Shown here in pieces: positions 1 to 5,705 of a stretch of DNA of 6,505 nt. Position numbers and translations under genes: made by a program. Numbering within the stretch: the first letter of the stretch is position 1; each line of letters begins with the position of its first letter. This DNA comes from CAYPZL01 sp964415045 (GTDB taxonomy: Bacteria; Planctomycetota; Phycisphaerae; Sedimentisphaerales; Anaerobacaceae), in NCBI GenBank assembly GCA_964415045.1, contig CAYPZL010000258.1, positions 1 to 6,505 of the forward strand. Reading direction: 5' to 3'. The notes under the pieces were generated by a model. The model was not told the origin of the DNA. It did not search any database and saw only the letters and a program-made list of their open reading frames with translations.

Positions 1-20
1 CCACTGCCGCTTGAAAACTT

Positions 21-26
21 TGTCAA
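21..26 (-). promoter_or_regulatory. Possible -35 box of a leftward promoter
   Basis: Read on the minus strand, 26 to 21 is TTGACA, a perfect sigma70-type -35 hexamer. With a 17-nt spacer its -10 box would fall across the window edge, so it cannot be confirmed. The AGTATAGT inverted repeat lies immediately upstream in this orientation, which would suit an activator site for a gene to the left. A six-base match alone is weak evidence. Confidence 0.25.
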
Positions 27-51
27 AAACTTAACGATGTTTGAGGTTAGT

Positions 52-109
52 AGTATAGTAGTGCCCTCAAATGTGTTTCCTTACCTTTTCACGAGGACAC
101 TACTATACT
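52..109. promoter_or_regulatory. AGTATAGTAGTG inverted repeat, candidate operator pair
   Basis: The left arm (52-68, AGTATAGTAGTGCCCTC) and right arm (93-109, GAGGACACTACTATACT) are inverted copies matching at 16 of 17 positions, including 12 perfect outer pairs; 24 bases separate them. The same ACTATACT core occurs once more in the window, upstream of the prepilin gene at 5714-5721. There is no T-tract, so an intrinsic terminator is unlikely. Two inverted half-sites about 41 bases apart suit a regulator binding site, possibly for an AraC-type protein such as the one encoded here. The link to that regulator is inference. Confidence 0.5.
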
Positions 110-142
110 TTCTCGTACGCTACATTCTATCCCTCTTTGGTT

Positions 143-165
143 GCGGCCGAGCGCAGCGAGGCCGC
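143..165 (-). terminator. GC hairpin downstream of operon, weak terminator candidate
   Basis: GCGGCC (143-148) and GGCCGC (160-165) form a perfect 6-bp stem with an 11-base loop, about 40 bases past the stop of the last operon gene. On the minus strand the stem is followed by CAACCAAAGAGG rather than a U-run, so it is not a classical intrinsic terminator. The loop (gagcgcagcga) resembles a sequence common as an interspersed element in GC-rich genomes. It may be a transcript-end hairpin or just such a repeat. Confidence 0.25.
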
Positions 166-205
166 GCTGGGGGCTCTGTGGCTCTGTGGTGAGGTCCCGC
201 GTGGG

Positions 206-1036
206 TTAGAAACCTCGGAGGTGGGTGCTTTCTCTTCGGGGCAGGCCGGGTTTGGGGAGGCGTTTCAGGACGGTGTATTCGAGGTTGTGGTCGGCGCAGA
301 ACTGGCGCTTGATGGGTTTGTCGCCGTCTTCGTTGACGGCGTACATGTCGGGCTTGATACGCTCGATCTCGGGCTCGGCGTCCATCCAGCCGTGACCGGT
401 GGAGACCAGGGCCTGCGTCACGTAGCGGATCGAGCCGACGACGTAGGCGCGGTCGCGCTCGTTGAACATCGGGTGCCCTTCTCCCTTGAGGGCGCGGACG
501 TTGGCGTCGTGGCCGACGACGACGTACAAATCGCCCAACTCGGAGCACTCCTCGAAGAAGCGGACGTGGCCCGAGTGGAACCAGTCGTAGCATCCGGTGA
601 CGAGCACCTTCTTGCGGCCCGACGGCGCGGGCACAGGCAAGGCATCCTCAGGATACCGGTCCAGCTCGTCGTCGGTCACGATGCGGTACTCCAGGCCGTG
701 CTCGTCGCAGAAGGCCCGCCAGGCAGAGTCGTCGTCACCTTCGCGGACGACCCAGGCCCGGGGCTGCACGCCCGCGACGCTCGGCAGCGCGTGAGGGTCG
801 GTGGGACCATCGATCAGGTGGACGCCGGCCACGTAGCGAATCGCCTCGAGGAAGTAGAGACGTTCGGCCTGGGGGAACTTGGGGTCGCGCCCGGTTTTGC
901 GGCGCAGCAGTTCATCGCCGGCGAGCAGGACGTGGAGCGGTCCGAACCGGGCCGCCTCCTGGAGGAAGCGGATGTCGCGCGACCGCATATCGTCGAAGCC
1001 GCCGAAAACGACGGCGTGTTTGCCAGTCTGGCTCAT
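206..1036 (-). CDS. Tandem-domain nucleotidyltransferase (cytidylyltransferase-like)
   Basis: This 276-residue protein belongs to the HIGH-type nucleotidyltransferase superfamily (glycerol-3-phosphate cytidylyltransferase, heptose-1-phosphate adenylyltransferase and relatives), which join an NTP to a phosphorylated sugar or alcohol and release pyrophosphate. The second half has the active-site signature VTGCYDWFHSGH (146-157, HxGH at 154-157), then LKGEGHP (183-189), NERDRAYVVGSIRYV (192-206) and a C-terminal GLPRREST (264-271) in the place of the family's ISTT-type motif. The first half repeats the fold: VVFGGFDDMRSRD (9-21), a basic stretch near 46-52, QAERLYFLEAIRYV (56-69) and WVVREGDDDSAWRAFCDEHGLEYRIV (95-120). 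There HxGH is replaced by RSRD, so it is probably inactive. The ATG overlaps the kinase stop as ATGA, with no close Shine-Dalgarno, suggesting translational coupling. The frame stays open upstream to about 2053, but that part is antisense-like or out-of-frame shadow of its neighbours. The substrate is unknown; from context a sugar-1-phosphate is likely. Confidence 0.85.
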   Translation of the reverse strand: MSQTGKHAVVFGGFDDMRSRDIRFLQEAARFGPLHVLLAGDELLRRKTGRDPKFPQAERLYFLEAIRYVAGVHLIDGPTDPHALPSVAGVQPRAWVVREGDDDSAWRAFCDEHGLEYRIVTDDELDRYPEDALPVPAPSGRKKVLVTGCYDWFHSGHVRFFEECSELGDLYVVVGHDANVRALKGEGHPMFNERDRAYVVGSIRYVTQALVSTGHGWMDAEPEIERIKPDMYAVNEDGDKPIKRQFCADHNLEYTVLKRLPKPGLPRRESTHLRGF

Positions 1037-1836
1037 GATGTCTTGATTCGCACCTTGATCTTGAATGCGCCGGGCACCGGTTCTTCGGAAACGACGAAGA
1101 GATAGCCGCCGCCGCAGCCTGAGTACATCGCCCCGGGGTACTTCGACTGGTAGAACTGCAGCAAGGTTACCAGGTCGAGCTTCAGCGTCGGGTGGCGAAC
1201 GGTGCCGGGCAAAATGGCCTCCCAGCAGAGCATGCACTCGTTCATCGAGGCGCCGAGGGCCTTGAGGTCGCGGCCGACGATGGCGTCGTAACAGTCCTTG
1301 CCCGACTGCCCGAGGCGGCCGATCCATTCGGGATCGAGGTTCTTGATCTCCAGCGGGTTGTAGCCGTCCGGCCGCGGGGCGACCGGGATGACGTGAAGCA
1401 CGTCGGCGAGCCAGGCGGCGACCTCGGGGTCGTTGCTGGACTCGATGTGCTCGGGGAAGTAGCCGCCGTCGACGTCGAAGTTGTAGTCGAGCCGGCACAC
1501 GCCCGGGTAGATCAGGCCGATCATGTCCTGCGAGCCCGAGGGCTCGGCCAGGCCCTCGTTTTCGGCTTTGTACAGCTCGCGGACGAGGTCGTCGCGGTCG
1601 CGGTCGGGCAGGACGCCGCCCCAGAGCTTCAGGGCGATTTGTCGCGTGCTGCCGCAGATGCCCGAGCGATCCATCCAGCGGAATTGCGGCTCGACCGCCA
1701 CGACGACCATCGAGCCGGGCGGCGACGGGTTGTGTTGCGAGACGAACGGCTGGTCGATCCAGCCGCCTGCCAGCGCGACGCGGTATTGCAGCTTGCCGAC
1801 GACGTCGGTGATGTGGAGATTGTCCGATGAGCCCAT
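1033..1836 (-). CDS. Divergent short GHMP-family sugar kinase
   Basis: This 267-residue protein has the three landmarks of GHMP kinases of the fucokinase/heptose-kinase (HddA) branch. They are an N-terminal YRVALAGGWIDQP (18-30, compare LAGGWTDxP), a central PSGSQDMIGLIYPGVCRLDY (99-118, compare GKQDQYAAAYGG...IEF) and a C-terminal GAMYSGCGGGYLFVV (235-249, compare GAKLSGAGGGGF). Such enzymes use ATP to phosphorylate sugars, often at C1. The ATP phosphate loop, normally PPGSGLGSSSA, appears only as SGICGSTRQIAL (58-69). The segment between motif 1 and this loop is about 30 residues, much shorter than usual, and the protein is shorter than typical 320-350-residue relatives. Start chosen at 1836: minus-strand GGGAGG lies 5 nt upstream. 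An in-frame ATG at 1935 would overlap the epimerase by about 55 bases and lacks family sequence. It lies 44 nt after the epimerase and overlaps the nucleotidyltransferase by 4 nt. Catalytic activity is uncertain. Confidence 0.8.
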   Translation of the reverse strand: MGSSDNLHITDVVGKLQYRVALAGGWIDQPFVSQHNPSPPGSMVVVAVEPQFRWMDRSGICGSTRQIALKLWGGVLPDRDRDDLVRELYKAENEGLAEPSGSQDMIGLIYPGVCRLDYNFDVDGGYFPEHIESSNDPEVAAWLADVLHVIPVAPRPDGYNPLEIKNLDPEWIGRLGQSGKDCYDAIVGRDLKALGASMNECMLCWEAILPGTVRHPTLKLDLVTLLQFYQSKYPGAMYSGCGGGYLFVVSEEPVPGAFKIKVRIKTS

Positions 1837-1841
1837 CTTTG

Positions 1842-1847
1842 CCTCCC
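1842..1847 (-). promoter_or_regulatory. Ribosome binding site of the GHMP kinase gene
   Basis: The minus strand reads GGGAGG, a strong Shine-Dalgarno, 5 nt before the ATG at 1836. It sits in the 44-nt gap after the epimerase stop and decides the start over the ATG at 1935. Confidence 0.75.
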
Positions 1848-1880
1848 GGTGCCGCTCGTTCGTGCCGGGCGAGAGAAACG

Positions 1881-2924
1881 TCAACTGACGGTTCGCTTGC
1901 CGGCCTTGCGGTCGTTGTACTGCTGCTCGATCCAAACGTAGGTCTTGCGGAGGCCTTCTTCCAGCGGCGTGCTGGGCTCCCAGCCGAGGACCTGCTGGAT
2001 GAAGGTGTTGTCGCTGTTGCGGCCGGCGACGCCCTTGGGGGCATCCAGGTCATACGTGCGCTTTAGCGTGATGCCGCCGATCTTCTCGACCAGCGAGACG
2101 AGGTCGTTGATGGAAATGAGGTGGCTCGATCCCAGGTTGATCGGCGTGGCGATCAGCTCGTCGCAGTGCATGATCATGTCGATGCCCTGGACGCAGTCGT
2201 CGATGTACATGAAGCTCCGCGTCTGGTGCCCGTCGCCCCAGATCACGATCTCGTCGGCGCCGGTATCCTTGGCCTCGATCACCTTTCGGCAAATCGCTGC
2301 CGGCGCCTTCTCCCGCCCCCCATCCCAGGTGCCGGGCTCTCCATAGACGTTGTGAAAGCGGGCGATGGCCGTCTTCATCTGGCGTTCGGCCCAGTATTCC
2401 TGACAAAACATCTCCGACATGAGCTTTTCCCATCCGTAGCCGCGTTCGGCCATGGCCGGGTAGGCGTCCGACTCCTTCAGCGCCCGGCAGTTGGGGTCCT
2501 TCTGCAGATCGGTGTTGTACGCGCACGCCGAGGACGAGAAGAAATACCGCTGAGCCCCCGCCCGATACGCCGATTCAATCATGTGCGTATTGATCAGGAT
2601 GCTCCGCAAACACTCGATCCGGAACCGCTCGATGAACCCCATCCCCCCCATATCGGCCGCCAGATTGTACACCTCCACCGCATCCTCGCAGGCCCGCTTG
2701 CAGTTGTCCTCATACTTCAGGTCCATGCACAGGCACTCCACGCCTTCCGTCCGCTGATACCACTGCGGCAGCGGCTTCTTGTCGATGGCCCGGATGCGCG
2801 TAAACCCCTGCTCGCGAAAATGCCTCACCAAGGCCCCGGCGATAAACCCGCCCGCTCCGGCCACCACAATCTGATCGCCCTTCTTCAACGTCGACGCCGC
2901 CGTCGCATTCTCTTTCGCTGCCAT
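1881..2924 (-). CDS. GDP-mannose 3,5-epimerase-like SDR
   Basis: This 347-residue extended short-chain dehydrogenase/reductase closely resembles plant GDP-mannose 3,5-epimerase (GME), which converts GDP-mannose to GDP-L-galactose or GDP-L-gulose. Visible in order: an N-terminal Rossmann loop GAGGFIA (23-29); the GME-specific NLAADMGGMGFI (87-98); SSSACAY (130-136), with Cys134 matching the GME catalytic cysteine; the YxxxK pair Tyr163 and Lys167 (YGWEK); RFHNVYG (189-195); GTWDGGREKAPAA (198-210), with Lys206 matching the second catalytic lysine; WGDGHQTRSFMYIDD (229-243); and GVAGRNSDN (298-306), the family's GRNSDN motif. Length is near the roughly 370 residues of plant GME. The start at 2924 has an AAGGGA-type ribosome site about 6 nt upstream. 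It is the first gene of the operon and is divergent from the AraC gene. The fold and catalytic set are convincing; the substrate could be another GDP- or ADP-sugar, since the kinase and nucleotidyltransferase partners are divergent. Confidence 0.9.
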   Translation of the reverse strand: MAAKENATAASTLKKGDQIVVAGAGGFIAGALVRHFREQGFTRIRAIDKKPLPQWYQRTEGVECLCMDLKYEDNCKRACEDAVEVYNLAADMGGMGFIERFRIECLRSILINTHMIESAYRAGAQRYFFSSSACAYNTDLQKDPNCRALKESDAYPAMAERGYGWEKLMSEMFCQEYWAERQMKTAIARFHNVYGEPGTWDGGREKAPAAICRKVIEAKDTGADEIVIWGDGHQTRSFMYIDDCVQGIDMIMHCDELIATPINLGSSHLISINDLVSLVEKIGGITLKRTYDLDAPKGVAGRNSDNTFIQQVLGWEPSTPLEEGLRKTYVWIEQQYNDRKAGKRTVS

Positions 2925-3087
2925 GTTTTCCCTTTCCAGACCTTTCCCGGCCCCGCCTGGAGCCGCAGGGCCATACCTGCCTGTTATTGACTCTACCCTT
3001 CCATCCGTTTCCGAGTATAATGGTTCTCATCGAATGTCCTATGACAATTGTTGCCCAACACATGACGATTCTTGACCTTTTGCAGCC
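2925..3087. promoter_or_regulatory. Divergent control region, epimerase operon and araC-type gene
   Basis: This 163-base spacer must carry promoters for both directions. A plus-strand TATAAT lies at 3016-3021, 66 nt before the AraC start; TTGACT at 2987-2992 is 23 nt away, too far for a normal -35. On the minus strand TATACT at 3020-3015 overlaps the same AT-rich spot, with AGGACA 16 nt upstream as a poor -35. Two small symmetric sequences sit between this spot and the AraC start: ACAATTGT (3044-3051) and TGTTGCCCAACA (3049-3060, 5-bp arms). They could be operator half-sites for autoregulation. Overlapping -10 boxes would make the two transcripts compete. Confidence 0.4.
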
Positions 3088-3966
3088 ATGAAGAAAACGC
3101 AGACAAGCTCGGCCGGCGTTCCGGAATTCTTCTCGGACCAGGTCCTGGAGGCCCACCGCTTCTACTTGGACACCTACCCGCGCTCGCGCCAGCCGCTGGC
3201 GGTCGTCTGCGGCGGCTACGAGCATTGCCAGCGGGACTACCGCATCAACCGCGCCGACTTCCCCTTCTACAGCGTCGAATTCGTCGCCCGCGGCAAAGGC
3301 ACGCTCACGCTTGACGGCCGCAAGCACGCGCTGTCGCCGGGCAAGGTCTTCGCCTACGGGCCCGGCGTCTCCCACCTCATCACCACCGACCCCGACGACC
3401 GCCTCGTGAAGTACTTCGTGGACTTCACCGGCCCCAACGCCAGCAGGATCCTCCGCAAGTACGGCCCGGCCCCCGGACAGGCCGTACAGGTCACCTCCCC
3501 CGACGTGATCCTCCGCATCTTCGACGACCTCATCAAGAACGGCGAGACCGACAGCCGCTACTCTCCCCTCCTGTGCGCGACCATCGTGCAGCAACTGATC
3601 CTCAAGATCGCCGAGACCGCCGTCGTCGAAGAGGTCCACACCTCCGCCGCCTTCTCCACCTACCAGAAGTGCCGCGAGTTCATCCGCAACAACTGCCTGG
3701 CCCTGAGAAACCTCGAAGACGTCGCCGAGCAATGCCACATCGACACCTCCTACCTGTGCCGGCTCTTCAAGCGGTTCGACAACCAGAGCCCCTACCAGTA
3801 TCTCATGCGATTGAAGATGAACGCCGCCGCCCAGCGCCTCCACGCACCCGACGCCCTCGTCAAAAAGGTCGCCTACGAGCTCGGCTACGCCGACCCCTTC
3901 CACTTCTCCCGGGCCTTCAAAAAAGTCTTCGGAGTCTCCCCCGAAACCTTCAAATCCCTCCGCTAA
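3088..3966 (+). CDS. AraC-family transcriptional regulator
   Basis: This 292-residue cytoplasmic regulator has the standard AraC/XylS layout. An N-terminal cupin sensor domain occupies about 20-135 (FYSVEFVARGKGTLTLDG at 60-77, then LSPGKVFAYGPGVSHLI at 82-98). A helical linker follows, then a C-terminal double helix-turn-helix. HTH1 is about 207-230 (LRNLEDVAEQCHIDTSYLCR followed by LFKRF). After SPYQYLMRLKMNAAAQRL (234-251), HTH2 is about 258-281, ending in the family signature ADPFHFSRAFKKVFGVSP (268-285). Such proteins usually bind a sugar or related ligand and activate nearby genes. The ATG at 3088 has no clear Shine-Dalgarno (cttttgcagcc precedes it); an upstream ATG at 3063 is out of frame. 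It is divergent from the sugar-nucleotide operon, so control of that operon is the simplest hypothesis, with the pilin genes as a second. No intrinsic terminator follows the stop; C-rich sequence does. Confidence 0.93.
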   Translation: MKKTQTSSAGVPEFFSDQVLEAHRFYLDTYPRSRQPLAVVCGGYEHCQRDYRINRADFPFYSVEFVARGKGTLTLDGRKHALSPGKVFAYGPGVSHLITTDPDDRLVKYFVDFTGPNASRILRKYGPAPGQAVQVTSPDVILRIFDDLIKNGETDSRYSPLLCATIVQQLILKIAETAVVEEVHTSAAFSTYQKCREFIRNNCLALRNLEDVAEQCHIDTSYLCRLFKRFDNQSPYQYLMRLKMNAAAQRLHAPDALVKKVAYELGYADPFHFSRAFKKVFGVSPETFKSLR

Positions 3967-4040
3967 CCCCCCCCCACCCCCCTCAAGGCGCGTTCGACCC
4001 CCTCAAAACGGGCCTGCACGGAACCCGGGGCCAACACAAA

Positions 4041-4208
4041 ATCGGCGGGGCCATCAAGTGGCAAAAGATCTCACCCTCTCGTCTCAAGTTCTACAAGGAC
4101 ATCGTCGACTTTTTCTTCAACCAGGGCGAGGATCTTCGGTTTCGCTGCATTGCGGCCGAGCATGACAAGGTTGACCTTATGCGTTGTCACGAGGACGACC
4201 AGGAGCTA
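4041..4208 (+). pseudogene. Internal fragment of a DUF3800 protein
   Basis: Translated in the frame of ATC at 4041, this segment reads IGGAIKWQKIS, LKFYKDIVDFFF, EDLRFRCIAAEHDKVDL and CHEDDQEL. That is the pattern of the central part of DUF3800 proteins (compare E-I-K-W-x-K-[IV]-S, a FY-x-x-[LI]-[IV]-D-x-FF helix, LxFR-x-[IV] and a D-x-EL before a GFYKFYY-type segment). DUF3800 has an RNase H-like fold and often occurs in accessory or defence-type contexts. The N-terminal DESG region and everything after DQEL are missing: the frame goes on as PVRGVIP and stops at 4293-4295. There is no start codon or ribosome site in front. It is best read as a decayed or recombined gene remnant. Homology is by eye; moderate confidence. 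Confidence 0.55.
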
Positions 4209-4308
4209 CCCGTTAGAGGTGTGATTCCGGGCTTAATGACATTTCCACGTATCTCCGCCCATCGCCGGCCCTGTAAATTGAGCGTGCCTGATTGATTCTT
4301 GGTTACGT

Positions 4309-4390
4309 CTCCCTTTGCGCTCTTGGCGTTCTTGGCGAGAGGCAATTTGGTGGCGGCCGAAAGCCGGGCTGGGTGCTTCGTGGTGACCAC
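4309..4390. repeat. Mosaic of short degenerate interspersed repeats
   Basis: The stretch has two copies of tcttggcg (4321-4328 and 4330-4337) inside ctttgcgctcttggcgttcttggcg-like DNA, then gcttcgtggtgaccac near 4375-4390. Such tracts (a 9-base period of cttggcgtt, and cttcgtggtga) are familiar from planctomycete intergenic regions as dispersed snippets; this is recollection, not a search. They carry no reading frame of interest and may be fragments of decayed repeats. Confidence 0.4.
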
Positions 4391-4428
4391 AACCCGCCAA
4401 GTAACAGTCTCGGTCCTTTGCCTTTCCT

Positions 4429-4675
4429 AACGTGCCTCTGTCAGTCGGTTGTGCGTTCTTTCTATTCCTGCGATTCGACGTTGTTCCAACTTTCGCATTT
4501 CGACATTCGAATCTGGAGTTCTATGCTTGCTCTCACCCATCTACTCTTCTACCCCTCTACTCATCTACGCGTCGCCTCTCGGACGCTAATAATCCTTGAA
4601 CTTCCTCATCCACTCCGGCCAGTCCTCGGGCCGGACACCACCGGCTTTGGTCCAGCGATTGGCCGTGTCGTATTG
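4429..4675. repeat. Long perfect direct repeat, copy 1 (247 bp)
   Basis: This segment is identical, base for base by eye, to 5961-6207 (offset 1532). It spans the last 29 codons and stop of the prepilin gene (4586-4675) plus 157 bases of non-coding 3' flank. Weaker similarity continues left to about 4399 (against 5931) and right through the pilin coding region. Inside the non-coding part are a 16-base near-tandem repeat (4537-4552 and 4553-4568, two mismatches), three TTCGNNN heptads (4492-4512) and a small GTTG-TTC-CAAC stem. Confidence 0.95.
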
Positions 4676-5491
4676 TCGATGCCAATTAAGCGCCCACAAC
4701 TCCTTGAGTCCGACCTTACGGACGGAGCTGTCAAGGAAACACATGTTGATTCCGCCGTCGTGGCGGTTGATGGCAACCCAGGAAGCCTCATAGAACTCGT
4801 CACCGTCGAGGTTTTCAGATTCCGGCGGGGCGCCCATCTCCTTCTGGTCGCCTTGCATCGGACCGAAAAAGAAGTTCCTACAATCGAAAAAGAGAGGAAC
4901 GCATCCGGCCGGCACCGCGTCCAACGTTTCCCAAGCGAAGTCGCGGACGTCTGCATTGTACAAAGGGGAATAATCGTCAGGAGCCCTCACATAAACGTTC
5001 CAGGCATAGCTGCCCGTTATGAGGCCGGGACTGCCGAATGCCCACCTCCATGCCCGAAAGGTCGATCCTCGCCCGCGGCCATCTTGCGGCGGTTTCGTCG
5101 CCATGGGGCACACGAGGATTTCGTTGCAGTCGGTCCCGCAGAGCGCCCCGCCGTGCGGCGTGAAAAAATACCATTCCCGTCCTTCCCAATGGGCTCCTAT
5201 CTTCCCGTCGTTCTCGGCCGCGTACGTGTGGAGAGCGAGGCCCCATTGGCGCAGGTTGGATTGGCAGGCCAGGGCCTTGGCCTGCTTTCGCACACGGCCG
5301 AGTACCGGCAGCAGGATCGCCATGAGCAAGGCAATCACGGCGATGACCACGAGCAGTTCGATGAGCGTAAAGGCTTTCGGATTGGGTATTTGCGATTTGG
5401 CATTTGGTATTTGTGGCCTGCACGCGGCCTGCGCAGGCGTCGTGGTTGGCCCCGGGCCTCGTTGGCCCCCGCTCCTTTTCTCCCTTTTCAT
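4586..5491 (-). CDS. Prepilin-type protein, DUF1559-like (copy 1, complete)
   Basis: This 301-residue protein carries a type IV prepilin/pseudopilin N-terminus: a basic leader, then AFTLIELLVVIAVIALLMAILLPVLGRV (40-67), with Glu45 as the conserved +5 glutamate and a hydrophobic helix. Prepilin peptidase would cut between Ala40 and Phe41; Ala replaces the usual Gly. The mature part has the CQSNLRQWGLALHTYAAENDGKI region (76-98), Cys-rich spots (CGTDCNEILVCP at 118-129), FFDC (201-204) and the family's C-terminal HDGGINMCFLDSSVRKV motif (244-260, H-x-DG type). It ends in WPEWMRKFKDY. Such proteins, abundant in planctomycetes and lentisphaerotes, are thought to be exported surface or secretion-linked pseudopilins, but exact roles are unknown. 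ATG at 5491 is preferred because AGGAG lies 8 nt upstream; an in-frame ATG at 5605 would add 38 residues and lacks a good site. The 40-residue leader is unusually long and includes a repeat-encoded IPNAKSQIPNPK. Confidence 0.88.
   Translation of the reverse strand: MKREKRSGGQRGPGPTTTPAQAACRPQIPNAKSQIPNPKAFTLIELLVVIAVIALLMAILLPVLGRVRKQAKALACQSNLRQWGLALHTYAAENDGKIGAHWEGREWYFFTPHGGALCGTDCNEILVCPMATKPPQDGRGRGSTFRAWRWAFGSPGLITGSYAWNVYVRAPDDYSPLYNADVRDFAWETLDAVPAGCVPLFFDCRNFFFGPMQGDQKEMGAPPESENLDGDEFYEASWVAINRHDGGINMCFLDSSVRKVGLKELWALNWHRQYDTANRWTKAGGVRPEDWPEWMRKFKDY
5381..5415 (-). repeat. Heptanucleotide repeat array in the pilin leader
   Basis: On the plus strand five consecutive 7-mers are ATTGGGT, ATTTGCG, ATTTGGC, ATTTGGT and ATTTGTG. 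On the coding (minus) strand they encode the leader segment QIPNAKSQIPNPK, whose period of seven residues follows from three 7-nt units per 21 nt. The array ends a few codons before the prepilin peptidase site. Gain or loss of one 7-nt unit would shift the frame. Confidence 0.8.
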
Positions 5492-5499
5492 TGCAGTCG

Positions 5500-5504
5500 C
5501 TCCT
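5500..5504 (-). promoter_or_regulatory. Ribosome binding site of pilin gene 1
   Basis: The minus strand reads AGGAG, followed by 8 nt and the ATG at 5491. It supports this start over the in-frame ATG at 5605. Confidence 0.7.
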
Positions 5505-5705
5505 GTTTCCTCGAAAGGAGCCGCTGGGGCGGTATCGCCGCTTACCCGCATGCCTCGCACGGTATCAGGCAAGGCCGCATGGGCGCTGCCGCCCTGGACA
5601 TTCATACGTAACGTTCCGCGTCACGCTACGCTCTTCTGGCCCGTCTCATGGTGCCGAATCAACGTCGCACGTCTCAGAAGCTCATCATCGAAGTCAAAGG
5701 CCAAA

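Larger units (their letters stand above)
1..205. other. Non-coding region left of the sugar operon
   Basis: No gene is supported here; the long plus-strand frame through this part is antisense to the nucleotidyltransferase. The first 120 bases are AT-richer than the rest of the window and hold the AGTATAGTAGTG inverted repeat and a TTGACA-like box facing left. From about 140 the DNA becomes GC-rich, with a 6-bp hairpin and a doublet of gctctgtg (173-180 and 181-188). The doublet looks like the short degenerate repeats scattered in planctomycete intergenic DNA; that comparison is from memory. The region is probably the 3' end of the operon followed by the control region of a gene further left. 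Confidence 0.5.
3967..4585. other. Gene-free stretch with a gene remnant and mosaic repeats
   Basis: After the AraC stop comes a C-rich low-complexity run (about 3966-3985), then the DUF3800 fragment (4041-4208). About 100 bases follow in which I recognise nothing (4209-4308). Next is a mosaic of short repeats (about 4309-4390), then the non-coding 3' flank of the prepilin gene (about 4399-4585), most of it in the long direct repeat. The plus-strand frame 4292-5611 and minus-strand frame 4187-4390 show no family features and appear to be chance openings. Confidence 0.5.

Noticed and set aside
52..109. Inverted repeat as an intrinsic terminator of the operon
   Set aside because: The stem is AT-rich with a 24-base loop and no T-tract, and its core recurs singly upstream of the pilin gene, which favours a binding site.
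71..1105. Long plus-strand open frame of 344 codons
   Set aside because: It is antisense to the nucleotidyltransferase, shows no family motifs, and is the kind of open shadow frame expected in GC-rich DNA.
1037..2053. Upstream in-frame extension of the nucleotidyltransferase, giving a 615-residue fusion-like frame
   Set aside because: The extra residues are arginine-rich, motif-free shadow of the kinase and epimerase, while the kinase motifs are in a different frame. The ATGA junction marks the true start.
2710..3903. Minus-strand open frame of 397 codons opposite the AraC gene
   Set aside because: It is valine- and glycine-rich shadow sequence; the plus strand carries complete AraC motifs and the epimerase occupies another frame at its far end.
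4292..5611. Plus-strand open frame of 439 codons across the pilin gene
   Set aside because: It is antisense to a clear prepilin. Its N-terminal part is translated repeat snippets and it shares sequence with the frame at 5983-6498 only because of the 247-bp repeat.
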